From: CAYWBU01 sp942491525 | Lineage (GTDB): Bacteria > Desulfobacterota > Desulfomonilia > UBA1062 | DNA length: 5,827 bases | Direction of reading: 5' to 3' | Assembly: GCA_942491525.1 (NCBI GenBank) | Contig: CALOBW010000054.1 | Coordinates: forward strand, 1 to 5,827 | Program-made: the position numbers and the translations under genes | The notes under the pieces: model-generated | Database searches by the model: none | The model's input: only the letters and a program-made list of their open reading frames with translations | What the model was told of the DNA's origin: nothing | Part shown: piece after piece, positions 1 to 5,776 of the stretch | How the letters are laid out: every line of letters begins with the position of its first letter | How positions within the stretch are numbered: the first letter of the stretch is position 1

Positions 1-979
1 CATCCAGCGGTTCGAAACCGGGCTTGAAGCTGCTCTTGCAGAGATCGTAGATGGCCTGATTATATGGAACCCGCACGCCATTTTTTCTGGCCAGTGAGAG
101 CATGTAGCCGTTGAGGGACTCCAGCTCCGAATCCGTGCCGCCGCGCTGGATAATGTCCTGACTCATGCTCGACATGACCATCTTGGAGACATTCTTCCTG
201 AACATTGAGCGAGTCACCAGCTGCGGCAGTCTTGCGCCGGCCGTCATCTTACCCCAGCTCGGCATGCCGCCCAGTTTGCACTCGTGGTAGCCGGCCGCCT
301 TCACGACCCTGACACCCTCATAGAGGGTATTGGTCAGCAGCTTCTGGAAGATATCCATGTCGGAGATTTCGCGAAAGCCGTGGCCCACCAGGGTAGTCAG
401 CGAGTTGGTCAGGTTGACGATGATCTTGCAGTGCACGGCATCCTCAAGGTGGGGTGTGACAACCGTCTCAACCCCACGGTTGAAGATCGCGGCCAGCTGT
501 TGCATCTCATCGGTCAGCTTATTATCCGGTGTCCCCAGAATTAACGGCCCTCGCTTCTGGTAGCCCACCACCACCGGCTCGTCCATCCAGGCGTTGTAGC
601 TGATCACACAGTAGATGACCTTGGAGAAGTATCTGGGCAGGACCTGCTGATTCTCGGCGCCGTTGGCCATGGAGACGATCAGGGGCCGGTCACCGGCAAT
701 CTCCTTAATCATCCCGGCCACCGGCTCCAGCGAGTAGTTCTTGACGCCCAGCACGATCACATCGGCATCTTTCAGTTCATTCAAGTCCTCAATCACATTG
801 ACCTGACAATGCTCAATAGTTTCCCGTTCCCGGCCGCCCTCATAAACGGTTATGCCCTTGTTCTGCAGCGCATACTTAACCGGCCCCTGATCCACAAACC
901 AGGTGTTCTGATGATGCGGCGCCACCCAGCCGCCCACCGAGGCGCCGATGGCCCCGGTACCAAAAAATACAATCTTCAT
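1..979 (-). CDS. Ketopantoate reductase-family (PanE/ApbA-like) oxidoreductase, 3' end cut by window edge
   Basis: I translated this from ATG at 979; 326 residues are visible and no stop is reached. The N-terminal Rossmann domain begins MKIVFFGTGAIG (glycine motif at residues 7-12). The C-terminal domain has the family pattern KIIVN at 185-189, SSMSQD at 270-275 and SELESLNGY at 284-292. By eye, K80, N106, K185, N189 and E285 line up with E. coli PanE K72, N98, K176, N180 and E256, so the catalytic Lys and the substrate-binding Glu are kept. PanE reduces 2-dehydropantoate to pantoate with NADPH in coenzyme A synthesis. Here D30 stands at the end of the second beta strand, where PanE has Arg, which suggests NADH use. 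The visible part already exceeds the roughly 303 residues of E. coli PanE. A GGAGG lies 4 nt before the ATG, and the gene starts 10 bases after the stop of the upstream decarboxylase-family gene, so they are co-transcribed. Because of that context, the real substrate may be a 2-oxo acid other than ketopantoate. The family call is firm; the panE role is not. Confidence 0.88.
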   Translation of the reverse strand, partial: MKIVFFGTGAIGASVGGWVAPHHQNTWFVDQGPVKYALQNKGITVYEGGRERETIEHCQVNVIEDLNELKDADVIVLGVKNYSLEPVAGMIKEIAGDRPLIVSMANGAENQQVLPRYFSKVIYCVISYNAWMDEPVVVGYQKRGPLILGTPDNKLTDEMQQLAAIFNRGVETVVTPHLEDAVHCKIIVNLTNSLTTLVGHGFREISDMDIFQKLLTNTLYEGVRVVKAAGYHECKLGGMPSWGKMTAGARLPQLVTRSMFRKNVSKMVMSSMSQDIIQRGGTDSELESLNGYMLSLARKNGVRVPYNQAIYDLCKSSFKPGFEPLD

Positions 980-989
980 ACGGCCTCCA

Positions 990-1877
990 TTATTTCACCC
1001 AGGCGGGCAGGGGCTTCTGCGGCATATCAAAACAGGAGCAGACATTTTCGGCATACCTGAGCTGGAAGGGATGCGGCTCAATTTCAAGGTTTTTTAGGAA
1101 ACGGCCGGACTCGCTCTCGCCGATTTCCAGATAAGGTTTCTCGGGCACGACGTCGCTCTTAAAGAGCATATCCATATGCTTATTGACCGCAAAGGTGCCC
1201 ATGAAGTTTGTCTCACTGCGGGTCAAGCGACCGCTGAAGCTGGTGTAGAGGTATGACGAGACATCAAACCTGGTCGGCTTGCCGCCCATGGGCACGCGCA
1301 CCTTAAGGTATGGCTCACCGCTCGCCTCATAGGCCTCGGTAACACAGTCGCCGTCTTGACGGTAGATATCAATTCCCTGGGTAACCTTGGGCAGGCCCCA
1401 GATCTTGTGCCCGCGCTGGGTATTCTCATTGGAAGTTACCGGCATGGCCGCAATATAGTAGCCGAAGCGGCTGAAGCTGCTCAGCACCATGGGCAGCACC
1501 GGCGGATTGAAACCGGAGTTGACCATGATAGGGATGGCGACCGCAATCTCATTGTAGGGGCGCACACCTAAAACCTTCTTATACTCATAGTTTGAAAAGG
1601 CCACCAGCGCCCTGCCCCTGCCCATGCCGACCGGCTTGACAGTTGGCCCCAGCTTCTCGGCCAGCAGGGCCGCGGCCCTCTCATAGGAGCAGAAGAAGAT
1701 CCCCATGGCACAGGTCACATCACCATAGAGGGTCGGAAAGAGATAGTCCTTCTCGACTCCCTCATCCATCAGCACCGGTCTGTCTCCCCTGCGCAGATCG
1801 AAACGCCTAAAAAAATCTTCACTGAACTCAGACTCATTGGCCAGAATGGTCTCCGGCACATCCCAGGTTGGTTCCAT
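990..1877 (-). CDS. Acetoacetate decarboxylase-family protein
   Basis: This cytoplasmic protein has 295 residues. Its core resembles the acetoacetate decarboxylase family, whose members form a Schiff base on a lysine. The segment GHKIWGLPKVT (156-166) matches the Clostridium Adc segment GRELSAYPKKL, so K164 corresponds to the Schiff-base K115. YNEIAVAIPI (108-117) matches YTESGQAIPV, so E110 corresponds to E76. By eye, the Adc residues R29 and E61 have no counterparts here (the positions look like Val/Thr and Ser), and the protein is about 50 residues longer, mostly at the N-terminus. It may therefore act on a different beta-keto acid, or catalyse a different Schiff-base reaction such as hydration or aldol cleavage. 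The ATG at 1877 is preferred over the in-frame GTG at 1880 because AAAGGAGG lies 5 nt before the ATG but only 2 nt before the GTG. It is the first gene of an operon with the downstream reductase, and two TetR-type operators precede it. Confidence 0.85.
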   Translation of the reverse strand: MEPTWDVPETILANESEFSEDFFRRFDLRRGDRPVLMDEGVEKDYLFPTLYGDVTCAMGIFFCSYERAAALLAEKLGPTVKPVGMGRGRALVAFSNYEYKKVLGVRPYNEIAVAIPIMVNSGFNPPVLPMVLSSFSRFGYYIAAMPVTSNENTQRGHKIWGLPKVTQGIDIYRQDGDCVTEAYEASGEPYLKVRVPMGGKPTRFDVSSYLYTSFSGRLTRSETNFMGTFAVNKHMDMLFKSDVVPEKPYLEIGESESGRFLKNLEIEPHPFQLRYAENVCSCFDMPQKPLPAWVK

Positions 1878-1882
1878 CACAT

Positions 1883-1890
1883 CCTCCTTT
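1883..1890 (-). promoter_or_regulatory. Strong Shine-Dalgarno site of the decarboxylase-family gene
   Basis: AAAGGAGG on the minus strand is almost fully complementary to the 16S rRNA 3' end. It sits 5 nt from ATG 1877 and 2 nt from the in-frame GTG 1880, so it decides for the ATG. It directly abuts operator O1 (1891-1905). Confidence 0.8.
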
Positions 1891-1905
1891 ATGACCGTCG
1901 GTCAT
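1891..1905. promoter_or_regulatory. Operator O1, perfect 15-bp palindrome, probable TetR-family binding site
   Basis: ATGACCGTCGGTCAT is a perfect inverted repeat with 7-nt arms around one central base. It shares ATGACC-N3-GGTCAT with O2, whose centre is 24 bp away. It lies between the likely -10 box and the ribosome binding site of the decarboxylase-family gene. Size and symmetry suit a TetR dimer, and the nearest candidate is the TetR-family gene just upstream. Binding by that protein is inferred. Confidence 0.75.
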
Positions 1906-1909
1906 TCAC

Positions 1910-1938
1910 ACATTATGACCACCGGTCATTAATTGCAA
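1910..1938 (-). promoter_or_regulatory. Candidate sigma70-type promoter of the decarboxylase/reductase operon
   Basis: On the minus strand, TTGCAA (1938-1933) can serve as the -35 box. Either CATAAT (1917-1912, 15-bp spacer, five of six to TATAAT) or TAATGT (1915-1910, 17-bp spacer) can serve as the -10 box. Operator O2 fills the spacer. Another TATACT lies further upstream at about 1939-1944 but has no clear -35 partner. Transcription would start near 1903-1906, inside or at the edge of O1. Confidence 0.45.
1915..1929. promoter_or_regulatory. Operator O2, second copy of the palindrome, overlapping the promoter
   Basis: ATGACCACCGGTCAT has 6-nt arms around three central bases and the same outer arms as O1. 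It falls within the spacer and the edge of the -10 region of the likely promoter, so a bound repressor would block RNA polymerase directly. A 24-bp centre spacing is a little over two helical turns, so two dimers could sit on nearly the same face of the DNA. Confidence 0.75.
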
Positions 1939-1990
1939 GTATAATTTCACCGAGCTTCCGGAAACTAAATAAACTAAGATTTGACTGCGA

Positions 1991-2536
1991 TCAGGTGCAG
2001 CTGAAGAAGCGCTTCAGGATGTCGCCCAGCATCACCGCTCCGCCCTCATCGCCCTCAATAATGGCACGGTAGCTCACATCCAGAATCATACCCAGCAGGA
2101 CGCGGGTATAGGTATCCCAATCGGAGATGCGGTACTCTTCTTGCTCGTTAATATAGACGGTAATCAGGCTGCGGAAGGCGTCCACGGTCTCGGCGGTGGA
2201 GCTGTAGGAGCTTCCGGCCATCAGGTTGCGGCGCAGCTCAACCAGGTAGAAGCGGTTCTCATTGAAATAATCGATTATATCTTCGGAGAGGGCCTTGATC
2301 TTGAGGTTCTCGCCATGCGGAAGTAAGACCTGCTCAAGAAACGCCTTGGTGTAACGGCCGATAATGGCATCTACCAGCTCATCCTTGTTCTTGAAGTAGA
2401 GATAGAAGGTTCCCTTGGCAATGCCGGCCCGTTTAACGATCTCATTGACCGAGGCCTTCTCCACCCCGCGCTCGACAAAGAGCTCCTCAGCATGCTGTTC
2501 GATGACATCGCGGCTGATAATCTTCTGTCTTTCCAT
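1991..2536 (-). CDS. TetR/AcrR-family transcriptional repressor
   Basis: This dimeric one-component regulator has 181 residues, a usual TetR length. The N-terminal DNA-binding domain is clear: the segment from about residue 28 to 48 contains VNEIVKRAGIAKGTFYLYF, the TetR helix-turn-helix, followed by KNKDEL. The remaining part (about 55-181) is the variable helical ligand and dimer domain, so the inducer cannot be read from the sequence. ATG 2536 is preferred over GTG 2539, because GGAG stands 5 nt before the ATG. The gene starts about 40 bases after the rhodanese stop on the same strand. Its product probably binds the two palindromes at 1891-1929 and represses the decarboxylase/reductase operon. 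I see no copy of that palindrome near its own start, so direct self-repression is not evident. Confidence 0.9.
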   Translation of the reverse strand: MERQKIISRDVIEQHAEELFVERGVEKASVNEIVKRAGIAKGTFYLYFKNKDELVDAIIGRYTKAFLEQVLLPHGENLKIKALSEDIIDYFNENRFYLVELRRNLMAGSSYSSTAETVDAFRSLITVYINEQEEYRISDWDTYTRVLLGMILDVSYRAIIEGDEGGAVMLGDILKRFFSCT

Positions 2537-2538
2537 CA

Positions 2539-2568
2539 CATCTCCAGTCCTTAGCGCACTTGGAGATG
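2539..2568 (-). promoter_or_regulatory. Hairpin masking the tetR ribosome binding site
   Basis: On the minus strand, CATCTCCA (2568-2561) and TGGAGATG (2546-2539) are perfectly complementary 8-nt arms around a 14-nt loop. The 3' arm contains the GGAG Shine-Dalgarno bases of tetR and ends 2 nt before its ATG. In mRNA read through from the rhodanese gene, this stem would cover the ribosome binding site. The rhodanese stop lies only 9 nt before the 5' arm, so a terminating ribosome could melt it. The arms are visible; the regulatory role is inferred. Confidence 0.4.
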
Positions 2569-2577
2569 GATGTCGAA

Positions 2578-3075
2578 CTATTTGCGCTCTTTGATCAGGC
2601 GGCCCCAGTGCGCTGAATATGGATGCACCTCATTGGTCGGGCGTCCATCCGAGCCGACAACCGGATAGCCCTCGTTATACCAGCGGAAGATGCCGCCGCT
2701 CAGGTTCAAAACCGGCCGGTCAACCAACTGGCCGATTCTGTCGGCCAGGGCGCCGCTGCGGTAACCGACTGCACAGTAGAAGATCAGGTTTTTATCAGCA
2801 ATCTGATCACCATATCGCTGCATGAATTTTTCCGCCCGCATAGCCGGACTGAGATTGATGGCCCCCTCAATATGGCTGACCGCATACTCCTGCGGCTCGC
2901 GCACATCGAAAAGCAGATAGCTCTTGCCGGCCATAATCTGGGTCAGTTCAGCCGGTTCAATCACCGGGGTTTCAAAACGGGCCCGAACAAAGGCTTCAGT
3001 CATCTTCAGGCTCGAATCAGCCCAAACCAGTATCGGCATCAACCCCAGCACCAGCAGCAGAACAAAGCTCTTCAT
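2578..3075 (-). CDS. Exported single-domain rhodanese-like sulfurtransferase
   Basis: The precursor has 165 residues. Residues 1-19 (MKSFVLLLVLGLMPILVWA) form a Sec signal peptide with likely cleavage before DSS, so the mature protein of about 146 residues should be periplasmic. One rhodanese domain spans about 38-142, with FDVREPQEY at 56-64, HIEGAINL at 68-75 and the active-site loop CAVGYR at 101-106, where C101 is the persulfide-forming cysteine. The C-terminal VHPYSAHWGRL tail is typical of small exported rhodaneses. ATG 3075 is chosen because it begins directly with the signal peptide; the in-frame GTG at 3108 would add an improbable GC-rich leader. A TATAAT box 7 nt before the ATG suggests a nearly leaderless mRNA. 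The gene is followed closely by tetR on the same strand, but a functional link with it is unknown. The physiological sulfur donor and acceptor cannot be told. Confidence 0.87.
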   Translation of the reverse strand: MKSFVLLLVLGLMPILVWADSSLKMTEAFVRARFETPVIEPAELTQIMAGKSYLLFDVREPQEYAVSHIEGAINLSPAMRAEKFMQRYGDQIADKNLIFYCAVGYRSGALADRIGQLVDRPVLNLSGGIFRWYNEGYPVVGSDGRPTNEVHPYSAHWGRLIKERK

Positions 3076-3082
3076 CTTCTCA

Positions 3083-3110
3083 ATTATACTCCGGCCCGGC
3101 CGCCCCACAA
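3083..3110 (-). promoter_or_regulatory. Candidate promoter of the rhodanese gene, near-leaderless
   Basis: The minus strand has a consensus TATAAT at 3088-3083. The -35 choice is poor: TTGTGG (3110-3105) gives a 16-bp spacer, while the better TTGACT (3115-3110) gives 21. Transcription from this box would begin at about 3076-3078, one to three bases before ATG 3075. The AGAAG just before the ATG is too close to be a normal Shine-Dalgarno site. Confidence 0.4.
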
Positions 3111-3135
3111 GTCAAGAAAGCGTTGCGCCGCCATG

Positions 3136-3165
3136 TTGATAGTGGTAGTCCCAAAGAAATATTGA
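3136..3165 (+). promoter_or_regulatory. Weak candidate promoter of hisF
   Basis: TTGATA (3136-3141) matches the -35 consensus in five of six bases. The -10 match 18 bp downstream, TATTGA (3160-3165), is poor. It lies in the 104-bp divergent region between the rhodanese and hisF starts, where a hisF promoter is expected. Confidence 0.25.
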
Positions 3166-3179
3166 ATTCTGAGGATAAT

Positions 3180-3959
3180 ATGCTGAGCAAGAGAATCATC
3201 ATCTGCCTGGATGTCCGCGAAGGCAAGACCACCAAGGGCATCAAATTTAAGGGCAACGTGGACATCGGCGATCCGGTCGAGATGGCCAGGGACTACTATG
3301 AACAGGGTGTCGACGAGCTGGTTTTCTACGACATCACGGCCTCAAGCGACAAGCGCAACATCATGATCGATGTGGTCAACCGCGTGGCCCAGAATATCTT
3401 CATCCCCTTCTCCGTGGGCGGCGGCATCCGCACCATGGATGACATGTACAGCGTGCTGGACGCCGGCGCCGAAAAGATCAGCGTCAACTCGGCCGCCGTG
3501 CTCAACCCCGACATCATTTCCGAGGGCGCCAGGCGCTTCGGCAACCAGTGCATCGTGCTCGGCATGGACGCCAAGTGGGTCGGCGTCTCAAATAAGATTC
3601 CGTCCGGCTACGAGGTCGTCATCAACGGCGGCCGCAAGGCCATGGGCATGGACGCCCTGGAGTGGGCCCTCAAGGCCCAGGAGCTGGGCGCCGGCGAGAT
3701 CTGCATGAACTCCATCGATGCCGACGGCACCAAGGACGGCTATGAACTCAACCTGACCGGCCTGATCTCGCGCAGCGTCACCATCCCGGTGATCGCCTCG
3801 GGCGGCGCCGGCACCCCCCAGCATCTGAGCGACGTCTTCAAGAAGGCCGACGCCGATGCCGCCCTGATCGCCTCCATGGTGCACTACGGCACCTACAGCG
3901 TGCCAGAGATCAAGGAGTTCCTCAAAAATGACGGCATCCCGGTGCGGGATAAGATTTAA
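3180..3959 (+). CDS. hisF: Imidazole glycerol phosphate synthase cyclase subunit HisF
   Basis: The protein has 259 residues, the usual HisF length. It is a (beta/alpha)8 barrel that takes ammonia from the HisH glutaminase and turns PRFAR into imidazole-glycerol phosphate and AICAR, the fifth step of histidine synthesis and a link to purines. The catalytic pair is present: D11 in ICLDV and D130 in GMDAK. Phosphate-binding loops are visible at FSVGGGIRT (77-85) and IASGGAGTP (205-213). ATG 3180 is chosen because GAGG lies 5 nt upstream and MLSKRIIICLDV is the normal HisF start; an in-frame extension to 3123 would add 19 unrelated residues. The usual Pro in RIIPCLDV is Ile here. No other his gene is in the window. 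The codons are more strongly C/G-ending than in adjacent genes. The stop overlaps that of the convergent pabBC fusion by four bases. Confidence 0.96.
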   Translation: MLSKRIIICLDVREGKTTKGIKFKGNVDIGDPVEMARDYYEQGVDELVFYDITASSDKRNIMIDVVNRVAQNIFIPFSVGGGIRTMDDMYSVLDAGAEKISVNSAAVLNPDIISEGARRFGNQCIVLGMDAKWVGVSNKIPSGYEVVINGGRKAMGMDALEWALKAQELGAGEICMNSIDADGTKDGYELNLTGLISRSVTIPVIASGGAGTPQHLSDVFKKADADAALIASMVHYGTYSVPEIKEFLKNDGIPVRDKI

Positions 3960-5644
3960 TCCACCAGCACTGCTTCACGCCACTTGCGCACCGAGTTGAT
4001 CAGCCAGATCTTCTCGGCCCGGCGCAGCATCTCCCGGGTAATGACTGCCTCCTCAATCTGGCCGCGGTCCAGCAGATACTGGCGCATGGTGCCGGGCAGC
4101 AGGCCGCATTGCAAAGCCGGCGTCAGTTTGCACCCGTCCAGTTCAATGACGATATTGGCAATGGTGGTCTCGGTGACCTCGCCATGCTCATTCAGTAGAA
4201 CCGTATCGTCGCAATCAGAGACCTTGGCCTGCTCATAGTGGTCACGGATGGTGGTCTTGTGGCGCAGGAAGATGTCGCCCTGGCGCATATTGACCGGTGA
4301 GAACCTGAGCCGCGCCGGCTCAGGCAGACTTGCCAGCGCATGGGGCTCAAGCATAAGCTGACCGTCACCGGCAAGCAGCAGCCGCAGACGGGTTGGCGCG
4401 CTCAAATCAAGATCCAACTGGTTGCGGATTGCATCCAGGTCGCACTCAAAGCCGAAGCAGGCGGCCGAGCGAGTCAAACGCGCCAGGTGGTAGTCCAGCA
4501 GGAAGAACTCGCCATCCCAGAGTATGGTCTCCAGCAATCTGAAACCATTGCCACGCTTGAGGACCTGGGCCTTCAGTTTCGTCTCGATATATTCAGCTTG
4601 CGCATCCGAGTCCCAGACGATGCCGCTGCCCACGCCATACTCAAGGCTCCGTTTCTGTTTATCAAACCAGAGGGTGCGGATGGCCACATTGAACTGGGCC
4701 CGCTCAGGCCCCATGAAACCGATAGTGCCGGTATAGATGCCGCGCGGAGAGTCCTCCAGCTCATCGATGATCCGCATGGTAGATACCTTGGGCGCACCGG
4801 TGATGGAGGCGCAGGGAAAGAGCGCGCTCATGATCTCGCTCAAACCCGCCCTGCTCCGGCAGGTCACACTGGAGGTCATCTGCCAGAGGGTGTTGTAGCG
4901 TTCGACCTCGAAGAGGCGCGGCACCTTAACCGAGCCGGGCTGAGCGATGCGCCCCATGTCATTGCGGATCATGTCCACAATCATGAGATTCTCGGCCCGG
5001 TTCTTCTCGCAGGCCATCAGGTCGCCGGCCAGCTTATGATCTTCATCCGGTGTGTTTCCGCGGCGGGCCGTGCCCTTCATGGGCTTCGATATTAGGAGAT
5101 CCCCTTGGCGGGCGAAGAAGATCTCGGGCGAGGCCGAGAGCACGGCAAAGTCCGGCGTCTCAATGAAGGCGCCGTAGTCAAACTGCCCGGCGCGCACCAG
5201 CGAGCGGAAAGCTTCAAAAGCAGCCCCATCATAACCTGACTGCAAACGGTAGGTGTAGTTGACCTGATAGGTCTGGCCCTCGCGGATATACTCTTTGATG
5301 CGCCGGATATGCTCAATGTAAACGGCCTCGCTGATCGAGGGCTGCCAATCCTGCGGCAGGGACGCGGCCGTACCCGCCAGATCGGCCTCATGCACCTCGC
5401 TGAAGATGGCAAACCAGAGCAGCGGACATTCGCCCTGCTTGACCGCCAGGGCGGCATCAAAGGCCGGCGCCGCCTCATAGGTCAGGAAACCGGCCGCATA
5501 TTGCCCAGCATCAACGGCCTCCTGCACCTGATCCAGCAGAAATTTCACCTGAGGCAGGTCATACGTGCAAAATACTCGCTGCAACCCGCCAAACTCCAGC
5601 CAGCGCTGCTCTTTGGCATCGTGCATTATCGCCCTGATTGTCAT
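3956..5644 (-). CDS. Fused aminodeoxychorismate synthase component I / aminodeoxychorismate lyase (PabB-PabC)
   Basis: The bifunctional protein has 562 residues. The PabB part (about 1-362) adds ammonia from the PabA glutaminase to chorismate. The PabC part (about 368-562) is a fold-type IV PLP enzyme that removes pyruvate to give p-aminobenzoate for folate. In PabB, KPMKGTARRG carries K190, the lysine that marks aminodeoxychorismate synthase (anthranilate synthases have Ala in PIAGT). CEKNRAENLMIVDMIRND (212-229) and SITGAPK (280-286) are chorismate-binding signatures. In PabC, RHKTT gives the PLP lysine K463, and GEVTETTIANI (488-498) is the family motif. The start is uncertain: ATG 5719 gives an odd N-terminus and no ribosome site; ATG 5644 gives MTIRAIMHDA, like relatives; ATG 5626 has AGGG 5 nt upstream. 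No pabA is nearby. It overlaps hisF tail to tail. Confidence 0.92.
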   Translation of the reverse strand: MTIRAIMHDAKEQRWLEFGGLQRVFCTYDLPQVKFLLDQVQEAVDAGQYAAGFLTYEAAPAFDAALAVKQGECPLLWFAIFSEVHEADLAGTAASLPQDWQPSISEAVYIEHIRRIKEYIREGQTYQVNYTYRLQSGYDGAAFEAFRSLVRAGQFDYGAFIETPDFAVLSASPEIFFARQGDLLISKPMKGTARRGNTPDEDHKLAGDLMACEKNRAENLMIVDMIRNDMGRIAQPGSVKVPRLFEVERYNTLWQMTSSVTCRSRAGLSEIMSALFPCASITGAPKVSTMRIIDELEDSPRGIYTGTIGFMGPERAQFNVAIRTLWFDKQKRSLEYGVGSGIVWDSDAQAEYIETKLKAQVLKRGNGFRLLETILWDGEFFLLDYHLARLTRSAACFGFECDLDAIRNQLDLDLSAPTRLRLLLAGDGQLMLEPHALASLPEPARLRFSPVNMRQGDIFLRHKTTIRDHYEQAKVSDCDDTVLLNEHGEVTETTIANIVIELDGCKLTPALQCGLLPGTMRQYLLDRGQIEEAVITREMLRRAEKIWLINSVRKWREAVLVD

Positions 5645-5648
5645 TATA
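5626..5648 (-). promoter_or_regulatory. Possible -10 box and internal start signals of the pabBC fusion
   Basis: TATAAT (5648-5643) overlaps ATG 5644 on the minus strand. If it is a true -10 box, transcription would begin near 5635, and only the start at 5626, preceded by AGGG with a 5-nt gap, could be used, giving a 556-residue protein. I find no convincing -35 box, so this remains weak and serves mainly to show why the start is open. Confidence 0.25.
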
Positions 5649-5764
5649 AAAACTAACCCCTGGCCAAATCGGGCCTGCCCACCTCTTAATTGATCAGGCG
5701 CCGGATGGCAAGTATCCATAAAAATTCAAATTAGGTGTTAAGTGTTTTCTCAATCTGACGATCA
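5645..5764. other. AT-rich intergenic region upstream of pabBC
   Basis: No gene is supported here. The in-frame upstream extension of pabBC to ATG 5719 falls in this stretch but has no ribosome site and no resemblance to PabB. It should hold the minus-strand pabBC promoter; no box pair is convincing. A weak plus-strand pair, TTGATC (5690-5695) and TATCCA (5713-5718) with a 17-bp spacer, is also present. Confidence 0.5.
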
Positions 5765-5776
5765 TATAATTACACC

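Noticed and set aside
284..1060. Plus-strand open frames opposite the reductase and decarboxylase-family genes
   Set aside because: They are antisense shadows of well-supported minus-strand genes and show no family features.
1930..1990. Terminator after tetR, from the TTCCGGAA palindrome near 1957-1964
   Set aside because: The stem is short and no T run follows on the minus strand, so tetR transcripts may continue into the downstream operon.
2623..3165. 180-codon plus-strand open frame opposite the rhodanese gene
   Set aside because: It is antisense to a rhodanese with signal peptide and intact active-site loop, and its translation shows no recognisable domain.
3123..3179. 19-residue upstream extension of HisF
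   Set aside because: The well-placed GAGG before ATG 3180 and the canonical MLSKRII start make the shorter form clear.
5645..5719. Longer pabBC start at ATG 5719
   Set aside because: There is no ribosome binding site, and the extra 25 residues do not resemble a PabB N-terminus.
5694..5765. 23-codon minus-strand ORF (MIVRLRKHL...) upstream of pabBC, as a leader peptide
   Set aside because: The GAGGAGG on that strand lies 20 nt before the ATG, too far for initiation. The peptide shows no run of regulatory codons and no known resemblance.
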